DNA of 64,000 nt from Dactylosporangium siamense (lineage in GTDB: Bacteria > Actinomycetota > Actinomycetes > Mycobacteriales > Micromonosporaceae), in assembly GCF_016862795.1 (NCBI RefSeq), contig NZ_BONQ01000062.1, forward strand, positions 38,900 through 102,899. The letters run 5' to 3'. Each line of letters begins with the position of its first letter. The first letter of the stretch is position 1. Positions 34,957 to 43,271 of the stretch are shown piece by piece. The notes below the pieces were generated by a model that worked only from the letters and a program-made list of their open reading frames with translations, was not told where the DNA came from and ran no database searches. The translations under genes and the position numbers were made by a program.

Positions 34957-36686
34957 CGCAGCTCGTCCTCCGGGGCTCGCAGCACCCAGTGCGCGAAGGA
35001 CTCGCCGGACGACCGGCCGGCCAGGTAGTGGTTGGTGACCCGCTCGACGTAGGCGGGCAGCTCCGCGGCGGTGGTCTTCAGGCCGCGCAGCTTCCGGCCG
35101 AAGCCGGCGTTCTGCCCGGCCGCCATGCCGAGGCCGCCGCCGAGGTGGATCTGGAAGCCCTCGACCATGTCGCCGCTGGCGTCGTCGCGCACGAGCATGC
35201 CCTTGAGGCCGATGTCGGCGACCTGGGTGCGGGCGCAGGCGTTGGGGCAGCCGTTGAGGTGGATGGAGATGTCGGCGTCGAGCTCGGCGACCTTCGCCTC
35301 CAGGTGCTCGACGAGCTCGGCGGCGCGGGCCTTGGTCTCCACGATCGCCAGCTTGCAGAACTCGATGCCGGTGCAGGCCATCGTGCTGCGCCGCCAGCTG
35401 GACGGGCGGGCCTCCAGGCCGACGTCGCGCAGGCCCCGGACGACGGCCTCGGTGTCGGCCTCGGCGATGTCGAGCACGATGAGCTTCTGGTACGGGGTGA
35501 GCCGCACCCGGTCGCTGCCGTGCCGTTCGGCCAGGTCGGCGACCGCCGTCAGCTGGGTGCCGGAGCTGCGGCCGGCGAGGGGCGCCGCGCCGACGAAGTA
35601 CTTGCCGTCCCACTGCTTGTGCACGCCGATGTGGTCGATCGGCTTCTCCGGCAGGTCCGGCGACGGGCCGTCGATGAGGGCGCGCTTGAGATACTCGGTC
35701 TCGAGGATCTCGCGGAACTTCGCCACGCCCCAGTCGGCGACGAGGAACTTCAGCCGGGCGCGGGTGCGCAGCCGGCGGTACCCGTAGTCGCGGAAGATCT
35801 GGATGACGCCGTGCCACACGTCGACGACCTCGTGCAGCGGCACCCACACGCCGAGCCGCTGGGCGAGCATCGGGTTGGTCGACAGCCCGCCGCCGACCCA
35901 GAGGTCGAAGCCGGGGCCGTGCTCGGGGTGGATGACGCCGACGAAGGAGACGTCGTTCGCCTCGTACGGGGTGTCCGGCAGCCACGAGATCGAGGTCTTG
36001 AACTTCCGCGGCAGGTTGGACAGCGTCGGGTCGCCCACGAACTTGGCGGTGATCTCGGTGATCGCCTCGGTCGGGTCGAGCACCTCGCTCTCCGCGACGC
36101 CGGCGATCGGGCTGCCCAGCACGACCCGCGGGGTGTCGCCGCAGGCCTCGGTGGTGGACAGGCCGACGGCCTCGAGCTCCTGCCAGATCTGCGGGACGTC
36201 CTCGACGCGGATCCAGTGCAGCTGGATGTTCTGCCGGTCGGTGATGTCGGCGGTGTCCCGGCCGAACCGGGTGGAGATCGACGCGATGGTGCGCAGCTGC
36301 GCCAGGTTCAGCTGGCCGCCGTCGCTGCGGATGCGCAGCATGAAGTACTTGTCGTCGAGCTCCTCGGGTTCGAGGATCGCGGTCCGGCCGCCGTCGATGC
36401 CGGGGCGGCGCTGGGTGTACAGGCCGAACCAGCGGAACCGGCCGCGCAGGTCGGCGGGGTCGATCGAGTCGAAACCGCGGTGCGCGTAGATCGTCTCGAT
36501 GCGGGCCCGGACGTTGAGCGGGTTGTCGTCCTTCTTGCTGCGCTCGTTGGGGTTGAGCGGCTCCCGGTGACCGAGCGCCCACTGCCCCTCGCCGCGAGGG
36601 CGCCCGCCGGCACCGGCCCGTCCACCGCGGGACGCGGGACGGGGAGCTGGTGCGGCGTTGCCTGCCGGGACGGTGTTCACCGTCAT
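34953..36686 (-). CDS. sirA: Ferredoxin-dependent sulfite reductase
   Basis: A 577-residue nitrite/sulfite reductase with coupled siroheme and [4Fe-4S]. Cluster ligands lie in ACTGIEFCKLA and HLNGCPNACAR. The two-fold repeated NIR/SIR ferredoxin-like and core domains are visible, for example DRQNIQLHWIRVEDVP and the duplicate near GRSSGTQLTAVADLAERHG. It reduces sulfite to sulfide in the cytoplasm. The Tyr-Cys crosslink of some sulfite reductases was not checked. The ATG at 36686 has GAGAGG eight bases upstream, and that site lies in a small hairpin. A cysteine-codon leader peptide is encoded upstream. Confidence 0.94.
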   Translation of the reverse strand: MTVNTVPAGNAAPAPRPASRGGRAGAGGRPRGEGQWALGHREPLNPNERSKKDDNPLNVRARIETIYAHRGFDSIDPADLRGRFRWFGLYTQRRPGIDGGRTAILEPEELDDKYFMLRIRSDGGQLNLAQLRTIASISTRFGRDTADITDRQNIQLHWIRVEDVPQIWQELEAVGLSTTEACGDTPRVVLGSPIAGVAESEVLDPTEAITEITAKFVGDPTLSNLPRKFKTSISWLPDTPYEANDVSFVGVIHPEHGPGFDLWVGGGLSTNPMLAQRLGVWVPLHEVVDVWHGVIQIFRDYGYRRLRTRARLKFLVADWGVAKFREILETEYLKRALIDGPSPDLPEKPIDHIGVHKQWDGKYFVGAAPLAGRSSGTQLTAVADLAERHGSDRVRLTPYQKLIVLDIAEADTEAVVRGLRDVGLEARPSSWRRSTMACTGIEFCKLAIVETKARAAELVEHLEAKVAELDADISIHLNGCPNACARTQVADIGLKGMLVRDDASGDMVEGFQIHLGGGLGMAAGQNAGFGRKLRGLKTTAAELPAYVERVTNHYLAGRSSGESFAHWVLRAPEDELR

Positions 36687-36695
36687 GTCGGCGTC

Positions 36696-36711
36696 CTCTC
36701 AAGGTTGAGAG
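36696..36711 (-). promoter_or_regulatory. Hairpin covering the sirA ribosome-binding site
   Basis: On the coding strand CTCTCA-ACCT-TGAGAG folds into a six-bp stem, and its 3' arm is the GAGAG of the sirA ribosome site. It would hide that site when folded. Placed downstream of a Cys leader peptide, it could be the switch that passes leader translation to sirA initiation. Confidence 0.4.
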
Positions 36712-36824
36712 CACGCGAGCCAGCGCCGGCCTATCGCGGAAGATGCGCGATGGATGACGTCAATGTCATGGAGAATCCGGCGCGAGTCGCGCGCCCGGGA
36801 AAAGAAAATTCTGCGGGCGGCGTT

Positions 36825-36908
36825 TCAGCAAGCCGGACACATGGCGCTGCGCACGCGACCGTAGTCGACGTGTCGGCGGCTGACGAGCCGCAGAGAGGCA
36901 GCGTGCAT
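36825..36908 (-). CDS. Cysteine-responsive leader peptide of the sulfite-reduction operon
   Basis: A 27-residue frame with the features of actinobacterial sulfur-operon leader peptides: a basic RRHVDYGRVRSAM core and the end CPAC, so two of its last four codons are Cys. It starts 222 bases before the sirA ATG on the same strand. Leader peptides of this class are annotated in front of cysteine and sulfate genes, and in mycobacteria Cys-rich upstream frames are known to attenuate in response to cysteine. When Cys-tRNA is scarce, ribosomes would stall near the end and alter folding downstream. A purine-rich site (GGAAGA) lies 9-14 bases upstream of the ATG. Confidence 0.75.
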   Translation of the reverse strand: MHAASLRLVSRRHVDYGRVRSAMCPAC

Positions 36909-37080
36909 AGGGTGCAGTCTTCCACGTCGACCGGTCCTTACGCCACGTCGGCGTGAGGGTTGTCTCAAACCCACGTCACCCAGACGTAACATAAATAAGA
37001 CTCAGCCGATAGGAAATGCGGGCGGGAATCACCTGCTGCGGAGCGGCGCGCCGGCGAAAGGTCCCACAGTGCGGTAGGTT

Positions 37081-38580
37081 TCAGCGTTTCGCCAGGGGGA
37101 CGACCATCACGGCCTCCGTGCCGCCCTCGGCCCGGGTGCGCAGCTCGATCGTGCCGCGCAGCTCCCCCGTGGCCAGGGTCCGCACGATCTGCAGCCCGAG
37201 GCGTTCGCTGCTGTCCAGGTCGAAACCCTCCGGCAGGCCCCGGCCGTTGTCGGCGACGGTGACGTGCAGCTGCTTGCGGAACCGGTGCACGGAGACGACG
37301 ACCTCCGGGGCGCCCGCCCGGGGTGGCGCGAACGCGTGCTCGACGGCGTTCTGCAGCAGCTCGTTGAGCACCATGACCAGTGGGGTGGCGATCTCCGCGG
37401 GCAGCACCCCGAAGTCACCGTCGCGGCGCAACGCCACGGTGAAGTCGGAGGCGCCGACCTCGACGGCCGCGGCGGCGACCCGGTCGACGATGCCGTCGAA
37501 CTCGACCGCCTCGTCCGCGGTGTCCGACGCCGACATCGACAGCGTCTCGTGGACCAGCGCGATCGAGGCGACCCGGCGGACCGACTCCTCCAGGGCGTGC
37601 CGGGCGGCCGGGACGCCGACCCGCCGGGCCTGCAGCCGCAGCAGCGCGGCGACGGTCTGCAGGTTGTTCTTGACCCGGTGGTGGATCTCGCGGATCGTCG
37701 CGTCCTTCGTCATGAGCTGCCGGTCCCGGCGGCGGACCTCGGTGATGTCGCGGACCAGGACCAGGGCGCCGATCGGCACCCCCGCCGGCATCAGCGGCAG
37801 CGCCCGCATGAGCACCGTGGCGCCGCGGGCCTCCAGCTCCTTGCGCGCGGGGGCGTCGCCGCGCAGCGCGGCGTGGACCCGGTCGGTGGCGTCCTTGCCC
37901 TCCAGTGGGTCGTCGACGAGCCGGCCGGTGATCTCGGCGAGGCTCTCCCCCACCAGGTGGGCGGCGAGTCCCAGCCGGCGGTACGCGGACTGTGCGTTCG
38001 GGCTGGCGTAGGTGACCTTGCCGGACGCGTCGAGCCGGACCAGGCCGTCGCCGATGCGGGGGGCGCTGGTGGTCTCCCCCGGGTGCCGGGGCGGTGGGAA
38101 CGTGCCGTCGGCGATCATCTGGGCCAGGTCGTCGGCGGTGGTCAGGTAGTTGAGCTCCAGCTGCGCCGGGGTCCGGGCGGTGCTGAGGTTGGTGTCGCGG
38201 CCGACGACGGCGATGACCTTGGCCTCGCCCCGCCGGCGGACCGGGACCGCCTCGTGGCGGGCGGGCATGTCGCCGTACCAGACGGGATCCCCCTCCCGCC
38301 AGATCCGCCCCTGCGACCGGACGATGGTCAGGTGCGCGACCTCGGGGCCGCCGGAGATCCGCCCGACCTGGTCGTCCTGGTAGGCCGTCGGCGCGGTGGT
38401 CGGGCGCACCTGCGCGACGCACAGGAACTCGCCGCGGTCCGCGATCGGCACCCACATGAGCAGGTCGGCGAAGGACAGGTCGGACACGATCTGCCAGTCG
38501 CCGGCGAGGCGGTGCAGGTGCTCGATGTCCTCAGGGGCGAGGGAGGTGTGCTCCTCGACGAGGTCACGCAGGGTCGACAC
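37081..38580 (-). CDS. pdtaS: Sensor histidine kinase PdtaS
   Basis: A 499-residue soluble kinase: an N-terminal GAF-like domain (about 10-150), a PAS domain (DGLVRLDASGKVTYASPNAQ, about 180-290), then a HisKA_2 dimerisation helix with the phospho-acceptor His in REIHHRVKNNLQTVAALLRLQ (about 303) and HATPase_c with LNELLQNAVEHAF and DNGRGLPEGF. This is the PdtaS layout, which works with the ANTAR-type regulator PdtaR encoded elsewhere. There is no membrane helix. The start at 38580 lies 23 bases from the divergent lipoprotein gene. Confidence 0.92.
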   Translation of the reverse strand: MSTLRDLVEEHTSLAPEDIEHLHRLAGDWQIVSDLSFADLLMWVPIADRGEFLCVAQVRPTTAPTAYQDDQVGRISGGPEVAHLTIVRSQGRIWREGDPVWYGDMPARHEAVPVRRRGEAKVIAVVGRDTNLSTARTPAQLELNYLTTADDLAQMIADGTFPPPRHPGETTSAPRIGDGLVRLDASGKVTYASPNAQSAYRRLGLAAHLVGESLAEITGRLVDDPLEGKDATDRVHAALRGDAPARKELEARGATVLMRALPLMPAGVPIGALVLVRDITEVRRRDRQLMTKDATIREIHHRVKNNLQTVAALLRLQARRVGVPAARHALEESVRRVASIALVHETLSMSASDTADEAVEFDGIVDRVAAAAVEVGASDFTVALRRDGDFGVLPAEIATPLVMVLNELLQNAVEHAFAPPRAGAPEVVVSVHRFRKQLHVTVADNGRGLPEGFDLDSSERLGLQIVRTLATGELRGTIELRTRAEGGTEAVMVVPLAKR

Positions 38581-38603
38581 GGGTACCAGACTATGGTGAG
38601 CCG

Positions 38604-39038
38604 GTGCGCCACCTGTTGCCTGCCCTTGGACTCGTGCTCACGCTCGGCGGATGCGGATGGGTGGGCCGCGCGGACGAGACGAGCAAGCCCGACGGCTTCC
38701 AGCTGCACGGCTACGTGAGCGTCGCGGGCGCGGCGACCGGCATCCCGGGCACCCCGTGCCTGGCCCCGGCCGCCGACATCGTCTCCGGCGGCACGGTGAA
38801 GGTGGCCGACCAGGACGGCAAGGTGGTGGCCGTGACGACGCTGGCCGCCGGTGTACTGGCGAGCTCCCCCGACGGTTACCACTGCAACTTCGCCTTCGAG
38901 CTGCTGAACCTGTCCGGGGCGCGGCCGACCTACCAGATCCTGGTGGCCGACCGCCCCTCGGTGTCCTTCGAGACCCGGCCGCTGCGCGAAGGGCGGCCCG
39001 CGGTGGTCCCGATTACAGCGTCGCCGTCACCTTCTTGA
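38604..39038 (+). CDS. Small secreted lipoprotein of unknown function
   Basis: A 144-residue protein with a lipoprotein signal (LLPALGLVLTLGGC, lipobox LGGC, Cys at 17). The mature part contains two further Cys (TPC and YHC) that could form a disulfide, and beta-rich segments (FQLHGYVSVAG, GTVKVADQDGKVVAV, FAFELLNL). No family is recognised. The start is GTG at 38604. Its last 26 bases overlap the convergent SIS gene. Confidence 0.72.
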   Translation: MRHLLPALGLVLTLGGCGWVGRADETSKPDGFQLHGYVSVAGAATGIPGTPCLAPAADIVSGGTVKVADQDGKVVAVTTLAAGVLASSPDGYHCNFAFELLNLSGARPTYQILVADRPSVSFETRPLREGRPAVVPITASPSPS

Positions 39039-40065
39039 GGCCGCGCGGCGCGTCGGGGTTCTCGCCGCGGTGCAGGGCGAGGGACAGCGCCAGCCGCTGC
39101 AACGGCAGGATGTCCAGCAGCGGCGCGTAGCGCTCGTCGACCGCGGGGGTCTCGACCCAGCCGGCGGCACCGTCGACCGCGGACGGCCCGAACACGACCA
39201 CGTCGGCGCGGCGCTCACCGAGCCGGCCGACGACGTCGCGCATCGAGGTGCCGGCCGGGCCGCCGCCGACGACGGCCAGGACGGGAACATCCGGGTCGGC
39301 CATGGCGAGGGGGCCGTGCAGCAGGTCGGCGCCCGAGAACGCGAGTCCCGCCACGTAGGAGGTCTCCATGAGCTTGAGCGCGGTCTCGCGGGCGGTCGGA
39401 TACGCGTAGCCCCGGCCGGTGGTGACGATCCGGTCGGCGAAGCGGTAGCGGGCGGCGAGGTCGGCCGCGGTGTCGTCGGCGAGGAGCCGCTCGGCGTGGC
39501 CGGGCAGCTCGCGCAGCGCGGCGAGCTCCTCGGCGGGCAGCGCGCCGCCGCCCTTGACGCTCTCGACCAGCATGAGCAGCGCGAGCAGCTCCGCGGTGTA
39601 GGTCTTGGTGGCCGCGACGGCGACCTCGTGCCCGGCGACGACGTCGACGTGCAGCTCGGCGACCTGCGCGAGCGGCGATTCGGCGTTGTTGGTGACGGCG
39701 AGGGTGTGCGCGCCCTGCTCGCCGGCGACCCTCAGGACCTCGTGCAGGTCGGGTGAGCCGCCGCTCTGGCTGACCCCGACGACGAGCGTGTCGCGCAGGT
39801 CGGGGCGGGCGCCGTAGAGCGTCATCGCCGACGGCGACGCGAGGCCGACGGGGATGCCGAGTCGGATCTCGGTGAGGTACGCCGCGTACAGCGCGGCATG
39901 GTCGGACGTGCCACGCGCCGTGAAGATCACGTTGCGCGGCTGCCACGACACGATCTGCGCGGCGACGGCGGCGATCTTCTCGGCCTGCTCGTCGACGAGC
40001 CTCGCGAACACCGCCGGCTGCTCGGCGATGTCCGCCCGCATTCCGGCACCGGGCTGCTCCGTCAC
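39013..40065 (-). CDS. SIS-domain sugar isomerase/deaminase (GlmS C-terminal-like)
   Basis: A 350-residue protein with two SIS phosphosugar-binding domains. The first has NVIFTARGTSDHAALYAAY and VVGVSQSGGSPDL, and the second has IVTTGRGYAYPTARETALKLMETSYV. There is no glutaminase domain. The family includes the isomerase half of GlmS-like proteins and glucosamine-6-phosphate deaminases of the AgaS/NagB-II type, so it may act on GlcN6P. The ATG is at 40065, and an inverted-repeat region lies directly upstream. Confidence 0.88.
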   Translation of the reverse strand: MTEQPGAGMRADIAEQPAVFARLVDEQAEKIAAVAAQIVSWQPRNVIFTARGTSDHAALYAAYLTEIRLGIPVGLASPSAMTLYGARPDLRDTLVVGVSQSGGSPDLHEVLRVAGEQGAHTLAVTNNAESPLAQVAELHVDVVAGHEVAVAATKTYTAELLALLMLVESVKGGGALPAEELAALRELPGHAERLLADDTAADLAARYRFADRIVTTGRGYAYPTARETALKLMETSYVAGLAFSGADLLHGPLAMADPDVPVLAVVGGGPAGTSMRDVVGRLGERRADVVVFGPSAVDGAAGWVETPAVDERYAPLLDILPLQRLALSLALHRGENPDAPRGLKKVTATL

Positions 40066-40082
40066 GGCTCTCTCCCTAAGGT

Positions 40083-40132
40083 CATCTGGTGCGCGTTACT
40101 GCTCAAAGTTTCGCAGCTTCGCGCACCAGATG
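40083..40132. repeat. 13-bp inverted repeat upstream of the SIS gene
   Basis: catctggtgcgcg (40083-40095) and cgcgcaccagatg (40120-40132) are exact inverse copies separated by 24 bases. It lies 18 bases before the SIS ATG, so it could be an operator or an mRNA hairpin over the start. The spacer contains further TTCGC-type elements that resemble the next hairpin. Confidence 0.65.
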
Positions 40133-40148
40133 CCAACTTTCTCGGCAA

Positions 40149-40171
40149 TTTCGCGCATTGAGTGCGCGAAA
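40149..40171 (-). terminator. Hairpin immediately after the MFS gene stop
   Basis: On the minus strand TTTCGCGCA-CTCAA-TGCGCGAAA begins directly after the TAG of the MFS gene and is followed by TT. The 9-bp perfect stem could terminate the MFS transcript before the SIS promoter. Confidence 0.55.
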
Positions 40172-41704
40172 CTACCCTTCTTGCGCAACGAGCGTGCGTT
40201 CCTCGCGCTTTTCGTCGTTCCCCCGCAGCGCCACGTCCCGGATGAACACCGCGAGCAGCGGCACGAACACCGTCGCCGCGATCGCCCACAGGAACACGCT
40301 GGACGTCGCGCCGGCGATCGCGTCGATGACCGCCGAGCGCACCGGCGCGGGCAGCTGGCCGAGCGTCGCCGGGCCGATCGTGTTGCCGCCGCCACCGCCG
40401 CCGGACAGCTGCGCCGCCGCCTGCGGGCCGACCTTCTCCGTGAGCAGGTCGTGGAGCCGGTGGTTGAAGATCGCGCCGAACGCGGCGACACCGAACGCAC
40501 CGCCGATCGAGCGGGCGAAGGTCGAGGTGCTGCTCGCCACGCCGAGATCCTTGAGCTCGACGCTGTTCTGTGCGATGAGCATCGAGGTCTGCATCAGGAA
40601 GCCCATACCCAGACCGAGGACGGCCATGTAGATGCCGGATGTCAGCTTCGAGGTGTCCGAGTCCAGCCGGGACAGCAGCACCATCGCGAGAATCATGACG
40701 AACCCGCCGATCACCGGGTAGATCCGGTACTTGCCGGTCTTGGTGATCATCCGGCCGGCGAGCATCGACGTCACCAGCAGGCCGCCCATCATGGGCAGCA
40801 GGAGCAGGCCCGAGTTGGTCGCCGACGCGCCCTGCACGATCTGCTGATACAGCGGCAGGAAGGTGATCGCGCCGAACATCGCGAAGCCGACCAGGAAGCC
40901 GACGCCCGCGACCAGGCTGAAGTTGCGGTTGCGGAAGATGCCCAGCGGCACGATCGGCTCCGGGTGGCGCCGCTCGACGACGATGAACGCGGTCAGCGTG
41001 ACCACCGCGAGCGCGGCCAGGCCGAGGATCTGCGCGGAGCCCCAGGCGTACTGGTTGCCGCCCCACGTGGTGATCAGCACCAGCGCGGTCACGCCGACCG
41101 AGAGCAGCGCGGCGCCGACCCAGTCGATGCGGTGCTCGGTGCGCTTCTTCGGCAGGTCCAGCTTCAGCGCGAGCAGCGTGAGGGCCGCGCCGCCGAGCGG
41201 CAGGTTGACGAAGAACGCCCAGCGCCAGTCGGCGTGGTCGGTGATGAACCCGCCGACGAGCGGGCCGCCGACCATCGCGACCGCCATGACGGCGGCGAAC
41301 TGGCCCTGGTACTTGCCGCGCTCGCGGGGCGGGACGAGGTCGCCCATGACGGCCATCGCGCCGACCATCAGGCCACCGGCGCCGAGGCCCTGGAAGGCCC
41401 GGAAGCCGATCAGCTGCGGCATGTCCTGCGCGAAGCCGCACAGCACCGAACCGAGCAGGAACAGCACGATCGAGGTCATGAAGACCGTCTTGCGCCCGTA
41501 CAGGTCGCCGAGCTTGCCCCAGATCGGGGTGGAGATGGTGGTGCCGAGGACGTACGCGGTGACGACCCAGGAGAGATGGTCGACACCGCCGAGGTCACCG
41601 ACGATGCGGGGCATCGCGGTGCCGACGATGACGTTGTCGAGCATCGCCAGGAGCATCGCCATGAGGAGCCCCGGCAGGACGACGCGGATCTTCTTGTCAG
41701 GCAT
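40172..41704 (-). CDS. MFS exporter, DHA2 (14-helix) drug efflux family
   Basis: A 510-residue major facilitator protein. Motif A is GKLGDLYGRKTVFM (about 62-75), motif C-like GPLVGGFITDHADWRWAFFVNLP follows, and the 14-helix pattern of DHA2 drug:H+ antiporters is complete. The C-terminal part contains a Gly-rich loop (LSGGGGGGNTIGP) before the last helices. It is divergent from a TetR gene across a 99-base operator region, so it is probably repressed by that TetR. Confidence 0.92.
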   Translation of the reverse strand: MPDKKIRVVLPGLLMAMLLAMLDNVIVGTAMPRIVGDLGGVDHLSWVVTAYVLGTTISTPIWGKLGDLYGRKTVFMTSIVLFLLGSVLCGFAQDMPQLIGFRAFQGLGAGGLMVGAMAVMGDLVPPRERGKYQGQFAAVMAVAMVGGPLVGGFITDHADWRWAFFVNLPLGGAALTLLALKLDLPKKRTEHRIDWVGAALLSVGVTALVLITTWGGNQYAWGSAQILGLAALAVVTLTAFIVVERRHPEPIVPLGIFRNRNFSLVAGVGFLVGFAMFGAITFLPLYQQIVQGASATNSGLLLLPMMGGLLVTSMLAGRMITKTGKYRIYPVIGGFVMILAMVLLSRLDSDTSKLTSGIYMAVLGLGMGFLMQTSMLIAQNSVELKDLGVASSTSTFARSIGGAFGVAAFGAIFNHRLHDLLTEKVGPQAAAQLSGGGGGGNTIGPATLGQLPAPVRSAVIDAIAGATSSVFLWAIAATVFVPLLAVFIRDVALRGNDEKREERTLVAQEG

Positions 41705-41740
41705 CGTGCCCCACCTTACTTGTCGGCCGGCTAGTTAACT

Positions 41741-41787
41741 TACTAGCCGTACGGTAAGTTGGTTACTAGCCGCTCGTCAAGTTGGTT
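41741..41787. promoter_or_regulatory. Direct-repeat operator between the MFS and tetR genes
   Basis: Two 24-base direct repeats, tactagccgtacggtaagt plus tggtt (41741-41764) and tactagccgctcgtcaagt plus tggtt (41764-41787), differ in six positions. The first also forms an inverted repeat with aacttac just upstream (aacttac ... gtaagtt around CCGTACGG). This is the expected place and form of a TetR operator. Confidence 0.6.
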
Positions 41788-41803
41788 CAGTAGGATGGTC
41801 GCG

Positions 41804-42439
41804 ATGGAGCAGAACCAGGCAGCAACAGCGCCCCGCGTGGTGCGTGGCCGCAACCGGATCCGGACCTCCGAGTCCGATGCCGACGACGTGCGCGCGCACA
41901 TCCAGCGGGTCGCCCTGGAGCTGTTCATCGAGGAGGGCTACGACAAGACCTCGCTGCGGGAGATCGCGGAGAAGCTCGGCGTCACCAAGGCCGCGCTGTA
42001 CTACCACTTCCCGACCAAGGACGACATCGTCAACAGCCTCATCGAGCACCGCATCGCCGCCATCGACGCGCTGATGGAGTGGGCGGAGGCGCAGCCGCGC
42101 ACCGAGCAGACCCGCGTCGAGTTCGTGCAGCGCTACTTCGTCCTGCACGACGTGGCCAAGCACGAGCACGTGATCCGGTTCTTCGAGCGCAACCAGACGC
42201 TCATCAACACGCTGCCGGCCGGAAAGCTCATGAAGGGGCAGATGGAGCGGGTCTTCGGCTTCCTGATGGACCCCGCGGAGTCCACCGTCCAGCAGATGCG
42301 CCGCGCGATGGCGATCTTCACGATCCACGCGGGCCACTTCCTGTTCCGCGGCCGCGACGACCTCTCCGCGCAGGACCGCCGCGACGCGACCCTGGTGGTC
42401 GCCGAGGACCTGATGCGCCTGGCCGCCGAGCAGCCCTAG
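41804..42439 (+). CDS. TetR-family transcriptional regulator
   Basis: A 211-residue regulator. The DNA-binding domain (VRAHIQRVALELFIEEGYDK, then REIAEKLGVTKAALYYHFPTKDDI) is at about 28-75 and a helical ligand domain follows. The ATG at 41804 is preferred because AGGA lies eight bases upstream; an ATG nine bases earlier overlaps that site. Divergent placement next to the DHA2 exporter and the repeats in the shared promoter indicate local repression of efflux. The inducer is unknown. Confidence 0.9.
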   Translation: MEQNQAATAPRVVRGRNRIRTSESDADDVRAHIQRVALELFIEEGYDKTSLREIAEKLGVTKAALYYHFPTKDDIVNSLIEHRIAAIDALMEWAEAQPRTEQTRVEFVQRYFVLHDVAKHEHVIRFFERNQTLINTLPAGKLMKGQMERVFGFLMDPAESTVQQMRRAMAIFTIHAGHFLFRGRDDLSAQDRRDATLVVAEDLMRLAAEQP

Positions 42440-42449
42440 CGCTTGCCGG

Positions 42450-42968
42450 TCAGCTCGCGGCGGTCGGGAGTTTCAGGCGCAGGCCGAGCAGGTTGACGCC
42501 GGGCACCGGCGCCCAGTCCAGGGCCGGCTCGCGCACGAAGCCGAAGGTGTCATACAGCGCGAAGGCCGCGGCGTTGCGGTCCCGGGTGGAGATGACGAGG
42601 GACCCGCAGCCGAGGACCGTCGCCCGCTCGACGCAGGCGCGGACCAGCGCCTGCGCGACGCCGCGCCGCTGCGCGGCCGGGTCGACGGCGAGCATGCGGA
42701 ACTCGGCCTCACCCAGCTTGGACAGCTCCGCATACCGGGTGCCGGGCAGCACGAACGCCACCGCGCCCAGCAGCCGGCCACCGCCGTCGTCGACCGCGAC
42801 CAGCACCTCGCTGTGGGCCGCGCGGGTCGCCACGTCGGCGAGCAGCTCGCCGTAGCCGTGGTCCTCCTCGAGCTGGCCGTCGGCGCGATACGCCTCGACG
42901 GTCAGCCGGGCCACCTCGTCGAAGTCGCCGGGCTCCGCCCGCCGGACCGTCACCGCCGTCGGCGTCAC
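42450..42968 (-). CDS. GNAT family N-acetyltransferase
   Basis: A 172-residue GNAT protein with the acetyl-CoA loop AQRRGVAQALV and the strand FRMLAVDP before it, plus the C-terminal AAFALYDTFGFVREP typical of the fold. The GTG start overlaps the stop of the biotinyl-protein gene (GTGA), so the two are made together. The substrate is unknown. Confidence 0.87.
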   Translation of the reverse strand: MTPTAVTVRRAEPGDFDEVARLTVEAYRADGQLEEDHGYGELLADVATRAAHSEVLVAVDDGGGRLLGAVAFVLPGTRYAELSKLGEAEFRMLAVDPAAQRRGVAQALVRACVERATVLGCGSLVISTRDRNAAAFALYDTFGFVREPALDWAPVPGVNLLGLRLKLPTAAS

Positions 42969-43180
42969 CCGATCACGGCGATCAGATCGCCCTCCTGCAC
43001 CACGTCGCCCTCACTGACGGCAATCTGACTGACCGTGCCCTCGGACTCGGCGATGACGGGGATCTCCATCTTCATCGACTCGAGAATCACCAGGGTGTCG
43101 CCCTCGTTGACCTCGGCACCGACCTCGGTGGTGATCTTCCAGACGTTGGCCACCATCTCGGCACGGATCTCGTCGGACAT
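42965..43180 (-). CDS. Stand-alone biotinyl/lipoyl carrier protein
   Basis: A 71-residue single-domain protein with the biotinylation motif ESMKMEIPV (Lys near 37) inside the hammerhead fold (AEMVANVWKITTEVGAEVNEGD, then VSQIAVSEGDVVQEGDLIAVIG). Free carriers of this size are common in actinobacteria and may serve an acyl-CoA carboxylase encoded elsewhere. There are no carboxylase subunits in the window. It is coupled to the GNAT gene. Confidence 0.92.
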   Translation of the reverse strand: MSDEIRAEMVANVWKITTEVGAEVNEGDTLVILESMKMEIPVIAESEGTVSQIAVSEGDVVQEGDLIAVIG

Positions 43181-43271
43181 CCTGGTCTCCTTTGACGTCG
43201 GAAGCTGATCCGCAGCATATCCGCGCGAAACCCGGTCGCGCTCGGCGCTGCACCGAACGCATCATGACGGC

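Noticed and set aside
36731..36925. 64-codon frame overlapping the cysteine leader peptide
   Set aside because: It is in another frame on the same strand. The 27-codon frame has the recognised RRHVD/CPAC pattern, and this one has none.
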